A stretch of 64,000 bases of DNA from Podospora comata (lineage: Eukaryota > Ascomycota > Sordariomycetes > Sordariales > Podosporaceae): positions 3,224,001 to 3,288,000 of the forward strand of contig CP071497.1 of NCBI GenBank assembly GCA_017354895.1, given 5' to 3'. This document shows positions 46,229 to 57,913 of the stretch, piece by piece (the stretch's first letter is position 1; each line of letters begins with the position of its first letter). The position numbers were made by a program, and so were the translations under genes. The notes beneath the pieces were generated by a model, which made no database searches, was not told where the DNA came from, and worked only from the letters and a program-made list of their open reading frames with translations.

Positions 46229-47301
46229 ATGCGGGTAGAGGCTCTCTTGGTAGGTGCCGCCCTCTTTGGCGGTACCACTGTGCTGGGCCAAGTAACACCA
46301 CAAGCGAACATCAAGTTCATTACTCCACCGAATATCCAAGAAGGCGAACATGATATGAGGGATAATCCGGTTCATGAAGAAGGCAGTCTGCTCCCAATCA
46401 CCTGGTCACCAGCACCCGAGGGAACGAGAATCAGTCTGACCCTCTTTCAACACAACACCACCGACGGCGGGTCTATTGGCGACTTTGAATACATCACGCG
46501 TACGTCTCATTCCCTTTCTTCCATGGCCCATCAACTGACCATGTCTTGACAGAGGGCACTGTCGGGATTACACGGCACCCATGGATCGTGGCCACAACCA
46601 AAGACCTGAAGGACTCGGACGTCTTCAGAATCATCTTGTTCATCGAGGGAGAAACAGGAGGCCACACCGGCACCGAGTTCTTCAACATCACCCGAAAGAA
46701 AACTACAACAACAACAACAACCACATCCACCACCACCCTGCCCACGTCCATCGACAAAGACGACGAATCCAACAGCTCCTCCACATCCGCCAAATCAACC
46801 CCAACCGACACAGAAACCAGCAACAACTCCTCCCAAACAACCAACCGCTCAGAAGACATCACATCCTCCTCCTCCGGGCTCTCCACCGGCGCCGCAGCAG
46901 GAATCGGCATCGGCGCAACCGGTGCCGTGATCCTCATCGCAGGAGCAGCATTCTACTTCTTCTTCTTCAAACCCCGCCAAGAAAAGAAACAAGCGGCTCT
47001 TCTCGCCGCGAGCGGTGTTGGTGGTGCAGGGTTCCCATCACCAGGAGTGACACCGCATCATTACTCCCAAGTGCCGAGCCAGCATGGGCCGCCGTCGATG
47101 TACTCGGGTTATGCGGGGATTCCACCGTCTGTGTCGCCTGGTCCGCCGGGGATGACGGAGTACAAGCCGCCGAATTATTACGGGGGGCAAATACCGCCGC
47201 AGCCGCCAAGTGAGATGAGTGGTGATTGGAGGGGGCAGCCGCATGAGATGGCGGCGGGGCAGATGGCGAGTTATGAGTTGCCGGGGCATCAGCAGAGGTA
47301 A
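46229..47301 (+). CDS. Kre9/Knh1-like cell-surface protein, single-pass
   Basis: Two exons (46229-46499 and 46553-47301) encode 339 aa; the intron has GTACGT at 46500 and a GACAG acceptor ending at 46552. The N-terminus MRVEALLVGAALFGGTTVLG is a signal peptide. Residues 25 to about 140 form a beta-rich domain (IKFITPPNI, SLLPITWSPAPEGTRISLTLFQ, FRIILFIEG) of the Kre9/Knh1 N-terminal type. A Ser/Thr-rich stretch follows with a poly-Thr run from an ACA repeat, likely O-mannosylated, then one transmembrane helix (GAAAGIGIGATGAVILIAGAAF) and a cytosolic Pro/Gly/Tyr-rich tail. This architecture fits a cell-wall sensor or wall-assembly protein in the plasma membrane. The ligand or exact role cannot be read. 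Confidence 0.75.
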
Positions 47302-47929
47302 TGGGAGGGGTGTGGGTAGACGATGGGTAATGGGCATGGAAGAGGAGTTTAGATGGTTGATATTGAGCCGGAAGGGAAAATGGATAGGGCGGTTGATACC
47401 TGGGGGTTTTGGTAACTGTATTCATGGGGGAAAATAAGGGCTGTATTATACCACGTTGAGGGACATGCCTTCTTCGTTTTGTTCATGTTCGGGCTTTCGT
47501 ATTACTCTGGTGCGCAGCCGAGCGTTTAAACGCCCGACGTTCTTGTCTATACTAACCTTCTGTCGTGTCTTTCTGGTTGTAAATGTTATGGGATGATATC
47601 CGGGTTAGGGTTATTTGACGATTGACGTGGGAGGCGGGAGGTTAAAAGAGATTAGAAACAAAGATACGAAGAACTTCGGACAATTCTGGTGGATATTTTG
47701 TATGCTTTATAGGGGAAGTCCAGAGGGTTTGGGAGGTATAAGAGGACGTCGTGGGCTGTGTATTTCATCTTCCTTTTTGTTTCTTCCTTTATCCGACAAT
47801 TCGATCTTTTACTAATAGGCCCTTAACAGTGGCCCAACACCCCTCGACCAAATTTCACTTACCAGCTTTACCACGTTGCAGTTTCATCCCCACACGACGA
47901 CGTATTTTGTGCCAAAATACGACTGCTAC
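47302..47929. other. Intergenic
   Basis: 3' region of the Kre9/Knh1-like gene, T-rich around 47770-47820. No gene supported. Confidence 0.4.
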
Positions 47930-49313
47930 GAACCGACAAAATTAAGCTTGTGGAAATCTACGGCAGCGATGTTGAACCATACGCCATACTCTCCCACACC
48001 TGAGACAAGGAGGAGGTGTTGTTCCAGGATATACAACATCCTGAACTCGCAACCTGGAACTGGAGTCACCCAGGAGATAAATCACCTGGTTCGGGATTTA
48101 CGGATCTTGTTGCCAATGTTACACACGTTCAAGTCAGTGTATTGGTCGGGAAACGGCCCCAAACAGCATATGTATCGGTAAATAAGATCCCCATGTTAAT
48201 TCTGGTGAGACAGGTGAAGGCTGACAGCTCACCCGTCTAACAGCTTCACGCATGCGTTGGGCCGCAGGTCGACAGACTACGCGAGTTGATGATATCGCCT
48301 ACTGCCTGCTCGGGCTTTTCGACGTGAACATGACACCCCGGTATGGAGATGGAAGGAAAGCCTGTATTCGTCTCCAGAAAGACATTCTCAGTCAAGATGA
48401 CGACCAATCACTATTCGCCTGGCACGTCAACAAGAACGACGTTGGCTCGCCTGAGACTCTTTTCGGCCTTCTGGCCGATTGTCCGGATAGATTCCTTGAA
48501 ATTGGAGGCACCGAACTTGTCACGCCAAAATCTATAGGAGGTCAACCAGTCACCATCACACCCAGAGCTATCAACATTGAGTTGTTTCTCATTCCGTGCC
48601 ACGACAAGGGGCGTGCAGATTTCCTCGCCATTCTCCATTGCGAAATTACCAAGACTGAATCACGTCAAGCACCTGCGATATATTTGAAGCGACATTGGGG
48701 CACCGGAGATCAATATTCCAAGGTTCTTCCCTCAGAGCATGTTTTTGTCGGAAGACAAAGCTCGCTTGAGGGAGGGGCCTCATGGCAGCGGATTTTCGTA
48801 ACGGCGGAACCAAGATCAAAAGCCGCTATTCTGAGAATAGTACCCTCCAAGGACAACTCGGGACTCAGAAGTCATGATAAGGGGACCGCCTGCGAATGGG
48901 AGGTGATAGAATCAAAACCTGCAATCTGCTGGGGTGAGCAAACTGGGACATTTGAAGTAGAGACCTGCAAAGTTCGTTTCGGGGAACCAATTCGTTTTTT
49001 CAAAATCAAGATCATTTTGAAAGAAGGCCTTGTTTTCGTGGAGGTGGTAGTTAGCTTGAAACTCAATAGTGAACGCTCATGTCGAAGCTGGTGCCAAGTA
49101 ACCTCTGTGTCCCAGCATTTTCTGGACCTGCGAGACGGCAAGCACCACGGCTTTATACAGCTTTCAGCGAATATGAGATACTGCCACAGCAGCGAGTTTA
49201 GCAATGCGTTGTCGCATGATCGTGTGGGAGACAAAATACCAGTGTTCATACAACTGACGGAGCATCACCATGGTCAAAGTGTGACTGTTTCACTTCATGT
49301 ACTCTGTCGATAA
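47930..49313 (+). pseudogene. HET-domain gene with most of the HET domain deleted
   Basis: At about 47940-48040 the start of a HET-E-like HET domain is visible (VEIYGSDVEPYAILSHT, stop, DKEEVLFQDIQHPE). The TGA at 48001-48003 stands where the family has Trp (HTWGD). The core of the domain with the DTCCID-type motif is missing. At 48252 sequence homologous to the end of the HET domain begins (RWAAGRQTTRVDDIAYCLLGLFDVNM) and runs as an intact 353-codon frame through a C-terminal domain (QSLFAWHVNKNDVG, then many beta-like segments) to TAA 49311-49313. This downstream part is of the DUF8212 type found after HET domains. The 5' half is destroyed, so it is called a pseudogene, but the intact 3' frame could still be expressed from ATG 48252. 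Confidence 0.7.
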
Positions 49314-50308
49314 GATTATCGCTTCGGAAAAGCAGCATCCAACATGAAGCTGGCCAAGTGGCTCTGAAGGATCTGCTGGGAATTGGTGCTGTCATATTAC
49401 AGACAATGGCGACAACTGAGTCAAAACCATTATCACATCTGTTAAAAGTGCAGCACAAGTCACTCGTTCAGAATTGCGAAAAGCGGTTTCGAGACCTCTA
49501 CGAAAGCCTTTTGTTAAACATATGCCCAATGCATACAGTCATGCTTATGATGGGAAATCTTTCTGGGCCGAAATATGTTTGCACAATAAGCCCAGATTGG
49601 CCTTCGCAATTTCCGTTGAGCTTGCTACACACCCTCCATACCCTTGAAAGAACCTTTTTGGGGCTTAATGACACCTTACGAACAGCCAAACAAATCGTGG
49701 ATGCAACGGTGGCTGTCTCAATGATAGGATACGTCTTAGGAACGGGAGACCTTCAAGGAGCGGGAGACCACCCAAAAAGTCAAATCAAACCTGGACGAAA
49801 TCCATATCTTCTGGAGAGTGTGTATTAAAAATCTTCATATCTTCGCCATGCTGAGCAATGTACCTAACTTTACCTAGTTATGTGGGTATCATGATCTCTA
49901 TTTGTATATTTCCTGATGCCTACATTATAACAATGGCTAACAATATCTCTAATATACTAGATGTACACGCTCAAAACTGCCAGCGTGATAATTCTTCTCA
50001 ATGACAACGGAAGTTGGAAAAGTCCGGTCCTCAGCTAAACCTGTTCTGTGGTTCTTAAACGCATGGAAGAGCTTATTTCCAATATCGATTTCATCATCGC
50101 AAATACACTCTCAATGAAGGGGAAATAGGATCCACACCCTAATGAATTGGGTAGATTGGCGATGAAATTAAACCTACCTACACAGACATGACATTGGCAA
50201 CTGGTAGCCTTCCCGCTCGGCTGGCAACGACGATGACACCTTTGTAAGCCACCACGCTCGTGCGACTCCTATCAGCTCTACTTTGAGCAGATTGAAGGAA
50301 AAAGTCGG
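49314..50308. other. Intergenic with an unexplained open frame
   Basis: An open frame at 49358-49828 begins at a GTG and encodes an Ile/Leu-rich helical sequence (LKDLLGIGAVILQTMATTE) that I cannot place; it could be a remnant. The rest (49830-50308) is AT-rich and empty. Confidence 0.3.
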
Positions 50309-52466
50309 ATGCTAAAGTTGGACGATGTCATCAGTAAGGAATTTTTCAGTCATGTGGCAGTCGTCTGCTTTCAAGGTCCACATGCCACAGCAGGGTGCAA
50401 CAAAGTCGCGACACACATCATAAGCATGCTAGAGGATGGGGTGTCTCAGAAGCTTCGCTCAGGTCCCTATTTCCTCCACGGTTCAAGGCACATTTCCAAG
50501 GTCTACCGCCTGTACCAGGATACTCATCAGGCGTTTATGTTTGGTGTCACGCGAGACACAAAGTCGAAGTCACCGAGGTAAGAACTGCTGTTATCGACTC
50601 TCTCCACGTAGTGTTCCCGATCTTTTACTGACGAGGTACCACGGACAGATTCCAAGAGTACCACGGAAGCCTTATCCCAGTTCCCTCCCGACTCTACTTC
50701 GACTCCCTACTGAGCAGTTTCCCCTACGAGAAACGCGAGTCACTGTCAAGGATGTCTATCACCTCGCCGGTACCCCCACGAGTGCCTCTTGCCGCGACTA
50801 TCGAGCCTTTATGGGTATTAAGGATGAAATATTAGAAATGGTTCTTCGGCTGATCAACGCAGGAGCGGTCATTGTCGGCAAGACCAAGACAGCGCAGTTT
50901 GCATCTGGGGAGCGTGCTGGAGATTGGGTCAACTATCCTTGCCCTTTCAACCCTCGCGGCGATGGGTACCTAGATCAAGACGGGAGCAGCACGGGGAGCG
51001 CAGCGGCTGTAGCGGGATATTCGTGGCTGGACTACTCCATTGGTACAGACAGCAAGGATGTTCTTTGCCACGTTGCTCCTGGTGTTATCATCTTTAGCTT
51101 CAGTAGCACTTGGAAGCATGGTGTGCCCGGCAGCAAGCCGGGGAATCTTTGGCATCAGACGAACACACGGAATATTAGATCTAAGTGGCATTGTTCCCGT
51201 TTCAGGGTATGCCTGTTATTGACCGTACGAGTGGCTTGATGGTAGGTGCTGATGTTACCAGGCACCTGGATACAGCAGGCTTCTTTTCCAGGTCCATCAC
51301 CGAGCTCAGGATCTTCGCGAAAGCTTAATATATCAATCAGTTGGATATACAAGTCAGTGATAGCAGCACCGAAAATTACATCTTGGTGTCAAGTTTAGGT
51401 TCGCTAATTTTTCGGAGGTGATAGCCTACTCGCTCGCTCTATCCTCTTGAGCATTTCGACAAATTCCCCGACGACTCGAAGCTCAAGCTGGAGGCATTTG
51501 TTCAAGATATCGATAAGGTTACGAGACAGGCCAGAATTGCTTCTGATGTGTCTGGGCGCTGGCCTGAGAAGGTGGGGGTGCCGAATAATACGCCACTCCG
51601 CGATTTTGTTGCCACGGTATGCTTCTCCCTTGAACAACTTCGTCATTTTTACGAAGCGACCAGGAACTGGAGTTATTTTGCTAGGATTCTGGAGGTCATC
51701 CACTGACATGATAAAAACAGACATTGGCCCACATCCATCTTTTTGACTCTTACCACAACGATCTGCCCTTCCGAGAAACGTTCAAAAAAAGGCATGACAG
51801 AGAGCCGTATGCCAACCCAATGGTCAGTTTGAAGTGGTGAGTGCATGTTTTGAATCCACATGACTCCCAGGAAGATAATTAGAAAGGCCAGGGTCAATGC
51901 TCACCACAGGTCTGCGTGTAGGAATCTCGGTTACAAGCTCACGGATGGGCAATACCAAACTGCGCGCCAAGAACAAAAAATCTACCACAAGTCCTCCACC
52001 AACATATCTTTGACAACAACACCATCCTCGTTCTCCTCGCCGGAGATCCCGAGCCCCTCTACAGAGATGCATACTCTGGACCCCCCGAGAAAAGCGGCTA
52101 TTTTCTTGCAGAGACCTGTACTCTTTCTTAGGAGGACTCCCGCAGGTGGTTGTGCCGAGTAAGTTATATGTCCATCCACCATTCACCTAAGTTCTGATTT
52201 TGACCTGATTTGTAGTTGGCAGTGTATCACGCATCTCTCCCGTCACAAATGCGCGTGTAGTCCCTTCGTCTAATTCCATTGTTGGCCCGGATGGTAGGCT
52301 GAATCATGGCCCCTTTTGCTGACAGAAAGATCTGCTAACCGAGCTAGGATCTGATGCCGTTCTTATAGAGTTTGTGGAAAAGGTCTTGGTCAACAGTCAC
52401 CGGCTATTGGAGGTATCGGCTGAGCCAGTATCATTTCCAGGTCTCAAGAATGGAGGGGCTGATTGA
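50309..52466 (+). pseudogene. Amidase-signature gene, spliced but frameshifted
   Basis: The protein can be followed almost end to end. The N-terminal block GPYFLHGSRHISKVYRLYQD is of the type that precedes some fungal amidases. After an intron (GTAAGA at 50579) comes IPVPSRLYF, then VTVKDVYHLAG with the catalytic-type Lys, GAVIVGKTKTAQFASGE, GSSTGSAAAVAG (the Ser-rich amidase core) and IGTDT. A GC-AG intron (51052-51106) joins it to LGSMVCPAASRGIFGIRRTHG. The next intron starts at GTATGC (about 51208). Later exons end at TGA 52464-52466. Breaks: frameshift near 50705, TAA at 51326-51328 where the family has Trp, and frameshifts near 51990 and 52115. At least five introns remain intact. Amidases hydrolyse carboxamides; this copy is unlikely to be active. 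Confidence 0.7.
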
Positions 52467-52849
52467 AGTGGATAGTGAATTATGTCTTTTTATCCCAACA
52501 CCATCAGTTAGCTTATCCCAATACATATAGAGATAGTTCATAGGCCTTGACTATCTAAGTTAGGCTTTAGAAGATAGTCAAGATGCGTTTTGAATGCATT
52601 ATGAGGCCTTGACATTCATTCGAAGTCACTTTCCTTTATAGAACGTGTGTGCTTGGTGCCTACAACTTCTAATAATGCTTCTGCTATTTATGAGCTCTCA
52701 GCAGCAGTAATAAGCACGTTATAATGCCTGCGATTTAAAGGTGCCGAGAACATGGGAAAATAGCTGTACGGAAGAATGGGAATGACAGCGTGAACAACTG
52801 AATAGGTGTGGTGTGTAAGGTATATCGCGAAACTGTGGTCTTATGGATT
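52467..52849. other. Intergenic, convergent pseudogene ends
   Basis: AT-rich DNA between the amidase relic (plus) and the HET relic (minus). It contains a repeated TAGTCAAG/GATAGTCAAG-like element around 52545-52580. Nothing coding. Confidence 0.4.
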
Positions 52850-55080
52850 CTACCGTAACCATATCTCTTCCCATACCATCTCCCCAGGTGTCTGAGTCTC
52901 TGTTAGGGGGCCTTTACCAACATACGCCGCACCAACAACGCTGTATGACATAGTCTTGTCGTTCCCAGATCTCAGAATCAAGTAACCACAACCCATGGTG
53001 AAGCCTCGTACTTGCACCAAGTAATCACCACGATCCAGTGCTAACATACAGCTGTTGCTCCCAGTGTATCCCGTATCCGTAACAAGAAAGCGAATTCCCT
53101 GGCTGTCATATATTCCGGATGATCCAGACTCTCGAAACCACCCAGAGATTCGGACTAAACTAGCAAGCACGCAGACGGGACTTCTGTCTTGCGAGAAGCG
53201 AATGGCAAGGGCAATGACTGCTGCCAACACGGGCAATTTCAGGAACCACAGGAACTTCCAAAGGTGAACAGCAAATGCCACCAGAAATCCGGAGTTGGCG
53301 ATGACACCGAACCGCCAAGCGAAGAGGTACAGGCTGGTGTCCCCGAGAAACATGCTTAATTCCTGTGTGACCTCTGAAATCAAGCGGCCCATGAGCGGGG
53401 AGACAAGTAGCGTATCAATGTCTTGATAGCTAGTTCCTAACGAGGTCTCGAGAATCGAGACGCGAAACTCCTAGTAAGCCGCCGGTGATGAAGACGACAT
53501 CGCCGGTAGACTGGCGCCACATGTTTTGACTTATGTACGACCTGCCCTTTAAAAAGACCCCGAAGGCCTGGGAGATTGCGTTTCTTTCTAACATCGGCTG
53601 GATCTTGAAGCCAGAAACAAGTCTCATGCGCGCACCATCACAAGGGCAGGAAGCCACTGTGGCAATCCAGGAACAGAGAAACTGAAAGGCCCTTGGAGTG
53701 AGGTAGGGCTGAGATTTCGAGACAGAGACAATCGTGTCAAATGTCGAGTAGAGGCGTTGCGCGCCGGTATAGGTTGTGTCCAGTCGGGTATCCAAGAGAG
53801 CAAAGTGATGAGACCCTCTGTTTCCGGGGTATAAGAATTGTCTCGTCCAGCTCGAAGGTTGTTTGTAGCCATTAACAATCGGCGCGTTATAGAACATAGA
53901 GAACTGGGTACAAGGCTATACGGATTGTGACTGGCGTGAGAAAGAACGTTGTTGAAGAGCCGCATGTAAGAATTTGACTGGTGTGCAAGCCGGATGGCAT
54001 CTACGTTCCCATCAAATCTGAAGCAAGCCAGCGTAACAGCTTCGAAGACCTCAGCATCAGTAACGGCCCACGTCGTGATGGGAATCCCGTGGCCAATCTC
54101 AAGCTCCATAAAAACACCATAGAGACAAAGGAATTTGTCTTTGCCTCTTGGCAGGACTTGAAGCGCATGGCATTCATGCCGGCTGTGAAGGAAAACTGAG
54201 ACACACCTGTCAGGAGCGACTGGTAAGCTCTTTTTTGGCCCATGGTCCGTCCAGTGCGAGGATGCCCAGGTTCATGAATTTCAACACCCCTTTTCAAAGC
54301 AATGGCATCTGCCAGATAAAACTGCAGAGACACAGCTTGATCAACGCTGGCAGAGGCAGGGAGCACCTTGAGCTTCTTCAGAACATCCCAACCCATACGG
54401 AGGCTGTAAAGGCTGAGGCATGTATCACTGCAGATCACCCTGACGAGATCCGGGTCTGGGAGCGTAACTTCTTGAACTGGTCATGCCCTGGTGCACCAAG
54501 ACCTGGAAAAGAAATACACCATACTCCTCGTTAGCCATGGCCATTTTCGGGCCAAGTCTAGTGCGACATCTTCTGGACTCTGTTCATCCTTCCAATGGCC
54601 ACCAAACCCAGCGACCTTCTCAAAGTACTCACAAACTAGAGCATTAGACTCGTCCTGTTCACCAAGCCAAACTCGGACGCGAGTCACCTTCTTGTAGATG
54701 TCGCCCATGATGGCAATCTGATGGCCCTTCCCTCCTTTGCCGTTGCTGCCAGGTTGATGCAGATTGCATCGACCCACATCCGCTTGTTTGTGCTTTTGTC
54801 CTTGCAGACATTTCTGAGCGCGGCGACACAGTTCTTTGTCACATAAATGAGACCTCCATCGCAGATGGTCGGGTCGGTTCCATGTTCAGAGTCCCATGCG
54901 TAGGATAGTGCGGTGAAAGAGGGAGCTGAGGCAAGTGGTACTTCTTCCATGGAGCACGCCATGAGCTCGTAATCGTGGCTCCCATCCGGTGCTTGAATCG
55001 TGATAAGGCGTATTGCTGAGTCGGTACTAGAGAGCGCATGGTAACTATACTTGGGCGGTGGTGCGGCATGACTAGCTGGC
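52850..55080 (-). pseudogene. HET-domain gene, broken by frameshifts and a stop
   Basis: On the minus strand, from about 55040: IRLITIQAPDGSHDYELMACSMEEV, FTALSYAWDSE, and KRMWVDAICINLAA (to about 54740). A frameshift then moves to IAIMGDIYKKVTRVRVWLGEQ (about 54720-54660). The conserved TRAWVxQE motif reads TRA, stop, PVQEV: TGA at 54483-54481. Downstream blocks occur in more than one frame: LYSLRMGWDVLKKLKVLP and ISWIPDWT-like sequence, then VSVSKSQPYLTPRAFQFL. The last part (53392-52850) is a clean C-terminal domain with a hydrophobic helix (FLKLPVLAAVIALAIRF) and VTDTGYTGSNSCML, then VVGAAYVGKG, the usual HET-protein end. At least two frameshifts and one stop. Confidence 0.7.
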
Positions 55081-55851
55081 TCGATTTCGAGTTGGAATGA
55101 GGAATCCCCCCATGTATCCGCTAGTCCGGACTCGTCAGACCTGCAATATCAAGCCTAATGGTATGCCAATCACGACGGCTAATGTAACCGTCACGATGAT
55201 CATCTCGGTGAATATAATGAGATTGAGCTTAGAAGGCATCCTGAGTTATTGGGAACTCGACTTCTTGACACTTCTGTGCGTTGAGATCAGAGTTTCATGA
55301 GATGAAGGGAAGAAGGGCTCAGCTGAACGCGTCAGCTGCATTTCTATTCGCCAGAAGGCTGCAGTTGCCAGGCATCCATAGCCAAGCTTATACAACCTTG
55401 AACAAGCTAGGTGATAATGTATATTCAGTAAATACTACTACCTGACCTGGGTACTCCTAGCCATCGTGACCAATCAAATCTCGTGATTACATCTTTCAGC
55501 ATCTTAGATATTCCCGGAAAAGGACCAAAAGAGGTGTACAAACAGCTTTAAATACCACATCTTATCAGACCGGAACATTGTATCACTCCAGAAAGGTCCA
55601 AATGGGACGCTCATCGAGTAAGGTATCAAGGTGAGGTATTTTTCGCAGACAATAGGTTTTATATCACGTTCAAGAACAAAAGCAAACACCATCTGTGAGC
55701 TTTCCACTGCAATATCAAAGACCCGAGCCAGATACCTGGTCTGGATTTATCTACCGTAATGAACCTGCGTCATACTCCTTGTCTACATTCCCTAGACACG
55801 GCCCTTGCCACTCCTTCTCAAGCCTCCGCATCCATCCTTCCCTTCCATCAG
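55081..55851. other. Intergenic, no gene seen
   Basis: Between the HET relic and the MBL-fold gene. AT-rich in 55330-55700. No frame with a family signature. Confidence 0.4.
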
Positions 55852-56631
55852 TTAAAGCTCCAATGGCACCCCAGGCTTAGGCCACCGCACCGAATCCAAC
55901 ACCCCCTCCTCCCGAAGCTCCTTCGCCAACTCGGGCTCATTCTGCGTGAAATGATCCCACGACTCATGGTGCATAGGAACCAGCACATCAGCCTTGATAT
56001 CCCGAAACAGCTGTGCTCCTTGCTTCCCACACATGGTAATCTGCAACCCATCAAACGTCGCCTTCCCTAGATTCATCAAAGCAATAACAATGTGATACTT
56101 CTCCGCCATGCGCGCCAGCTCGGGGATGTAGACGGTATCCCCAGTGAAGTAAATGGCATTCGGCTTCCCATCGGCCGCAACGCCGAAGTCTTCTGTGTGG
56201 ACGATGAAACCGACGCATTCATGCCCCGGCCAGTGTTTGCAAGGCGTGGCTGTGATGGTGAATATTTTTCCAGCAACGCGAACTTTGCGCTCCTCCCAGT
56301 CCTTAAAGCCGATTACGCTGGGTCGAGGGGCAAGATTGTTTGCGCCATCGACGGTGGTAAACACCCGCCTGCCGTCGAGAAGCTGACGGCCGGGAGGGTC
56401 GAGGTTGTCGGCGTGGTTCTCGTGGCTGAGGAGGACCGCGTCGATGTGGGGGAGCTGGTCGAGTTTGAGGGCTGGGTCGTCGTGGACTTTGCAGATGCGG
56501 CCCGCGAACTCGAATCCGGTGCCGGCGGGGGAGAAGAAGGGATCGGTGAGGAAGGTGATGCCGTCGATGTCGAGGATGGCGGTAGCGGTGCCGATATGGG
56601 TGATGGTGACTTTGTTCTTGAAGGTTGACAT
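55852..56631 (-). CDS. Metallo-beta-lactamase-fold hydrolase (UlaG-like)
   Basis: Intronless 259-aa frame from ATG 56631 (MSTFKNKVTITHIGTATAIL) to the stop at 55852; the frame is open upstream but without conserved sequence. Family motifs are all present: DPFFSP after a THIGTAT beta-strand, the metal-binding LLSHENHADNLD (HxHxD form), PCKHWPGHECVGF, the YFTGDT strand and MHHESWDHF near the C-terminus. This pattern matches small MBL-fold proteins related to UlaG and other cytosolic hydrolases. The protein has no signal peptide and should be cytosolic. The substrate cannot be inferred. The sense strand again goes from C-rich to G-rich. Confidence 0.8.
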   Translation of the reverse strand: MSTFKNKVTITHIGTATAILDIDGITFLTDPFFSPAGTGFEFAGRICKVHDDPALKLDQLPHIDAVLLSHENHADNLDPPGRQLLDGRRVFTTVDGANNLAPRPSVIGFKDWEERKVRVAGKIFTITATPCKHWPGHECVGFIVHTEDFGVAADGKPNAIYFTGDTVYIPELARMAEKYHIVIALMNLGKATFDGLQITMCGKQGAQLFRDIKADVLVPMHHESWDHFTQNEPELAKELREEGVLDSVRWPKPGVPLEL

Positions 56632-57913
56632 GGCTGGTGAATGCTTTTGAGACTGTAAAACAAGGTGTTGAAGTGCTTTGTTGGGCGGCTGAGGTTTCTC
56701 TGATGAATTGTGAACTTTGGATGATAAGTTAGGTTCCGACTTGAAGCCGTTAGAGTTCTTATACAGTTCCCTTCTCCCCGTGTACCCTCTTGAATTGGCT
56801 GATAAACTGCAAATTTTCTTTGCCCTTCCATACAAAGGCGATTAGTAATTATAATCGCCAAATTAACTCATCAACTTCAGCAAAATCATTTCTCGATTTC
56901 AAAGCGTTGCAGAAGACTGCTAGTCATGCGTCGGAACAATGACATCTGATCCTGGCTTCTCGGTCTTTCCTCCGTGATACCCACCTCTTTTCCCAGTCCA
57001 AATGGCAACAGGGTTTCTGCTGTCAGATTACAAGGATGGTCAGTGAACAGTGATACACCTCACCTAGACCAAAATGAAGACACTTACTCTTCCTACAAGT
57101 CTCTCCCACAAGTCACAGGCTCAACACAGAGTCTTCTCATCCCCGTCTTCTCCTCTCATGAGTGATGCTTTCGAGGCCACTGAGGTAAAATCTGAAGTTT
57201 GCGCAAACTCACATGTCTCCCAAAATACCAGATATAAAGTCCCAGGATCTATGACAGTCTGGACCTCAACATGTCGTCACAAACTTTTCGAAAGGTCCAC
57301 TCCGTCTAGGTGCGGCGTTGAGAGCTTGTTTGTAAGCTGGTCTTGGCGGAATATGCATCCCGAATAGGCTTAGTGCTCCACGGTGACCCCTGACAGGGAT
57401 CATGGTTTCTCAAGAACAGGCACACAACTGTTCCTCAGCCAGGACGCCGTTGAAAGAAATTTGGAAGATGGGCAGAAATGAGGATGCAGTCTCGAAGACA
57501 TGGCGTTTCTCTGGGAATGAGCTTTTTTGTGTTCTGGTGTAAAGGGAGGTGCTTGCATACCTGGCTGCCTCCCGGAGTAGACGTATTGACTTCTTTATCA
57601 TCTTGGCTCAGTTCATCAGCTAGTTAGGCTAGGCCAATGGCAATGATGGGTCAAGACTGGAGACCTTCCAGGCTTTCCCCTCTCAAGGATCTACGGAGGC
57701 CCTGCAGGGTTCCAACCCGGCCGGGCTGATGAATGCTTTCCCTCCGACGTGCCGAGAGACTAAGGAGGCGTTTTAAGTCCTGGTGGCATATATAAACTTA
57801 GACTTCTTTGTTACATCATTCAGAATGTAGCAAAGTTTGGGGCCAGTCTCCAAAGCAAAAAGATCAGCACGAATTCAGTTACCTGTTGTGAACAACCTGA
57901 CTGTACTGCCGGC
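56632..57913. other. Intergenic, divergent promoters
   Basis: The MBL-fold gene (minus) and the MFS gene (plus) diverge from here. Short frames around 56960-57600 have no family signature. Confidence 0.4.

Noticed and set aside
49358-49828. A 156-codon frame after the HET relic
   Set aside because: Starts at GTG, no recognisable family and no splice link to the HET locus; kept only as a note.
19304-55080. TGA read as tryptophan (altered code) to explain the HET stops
   Set aside because: Intact genes here use TGA as a normal stop (for example 863-865 and 11489-11491), and TAG, TAA and frameshifts also occur in the same relics.
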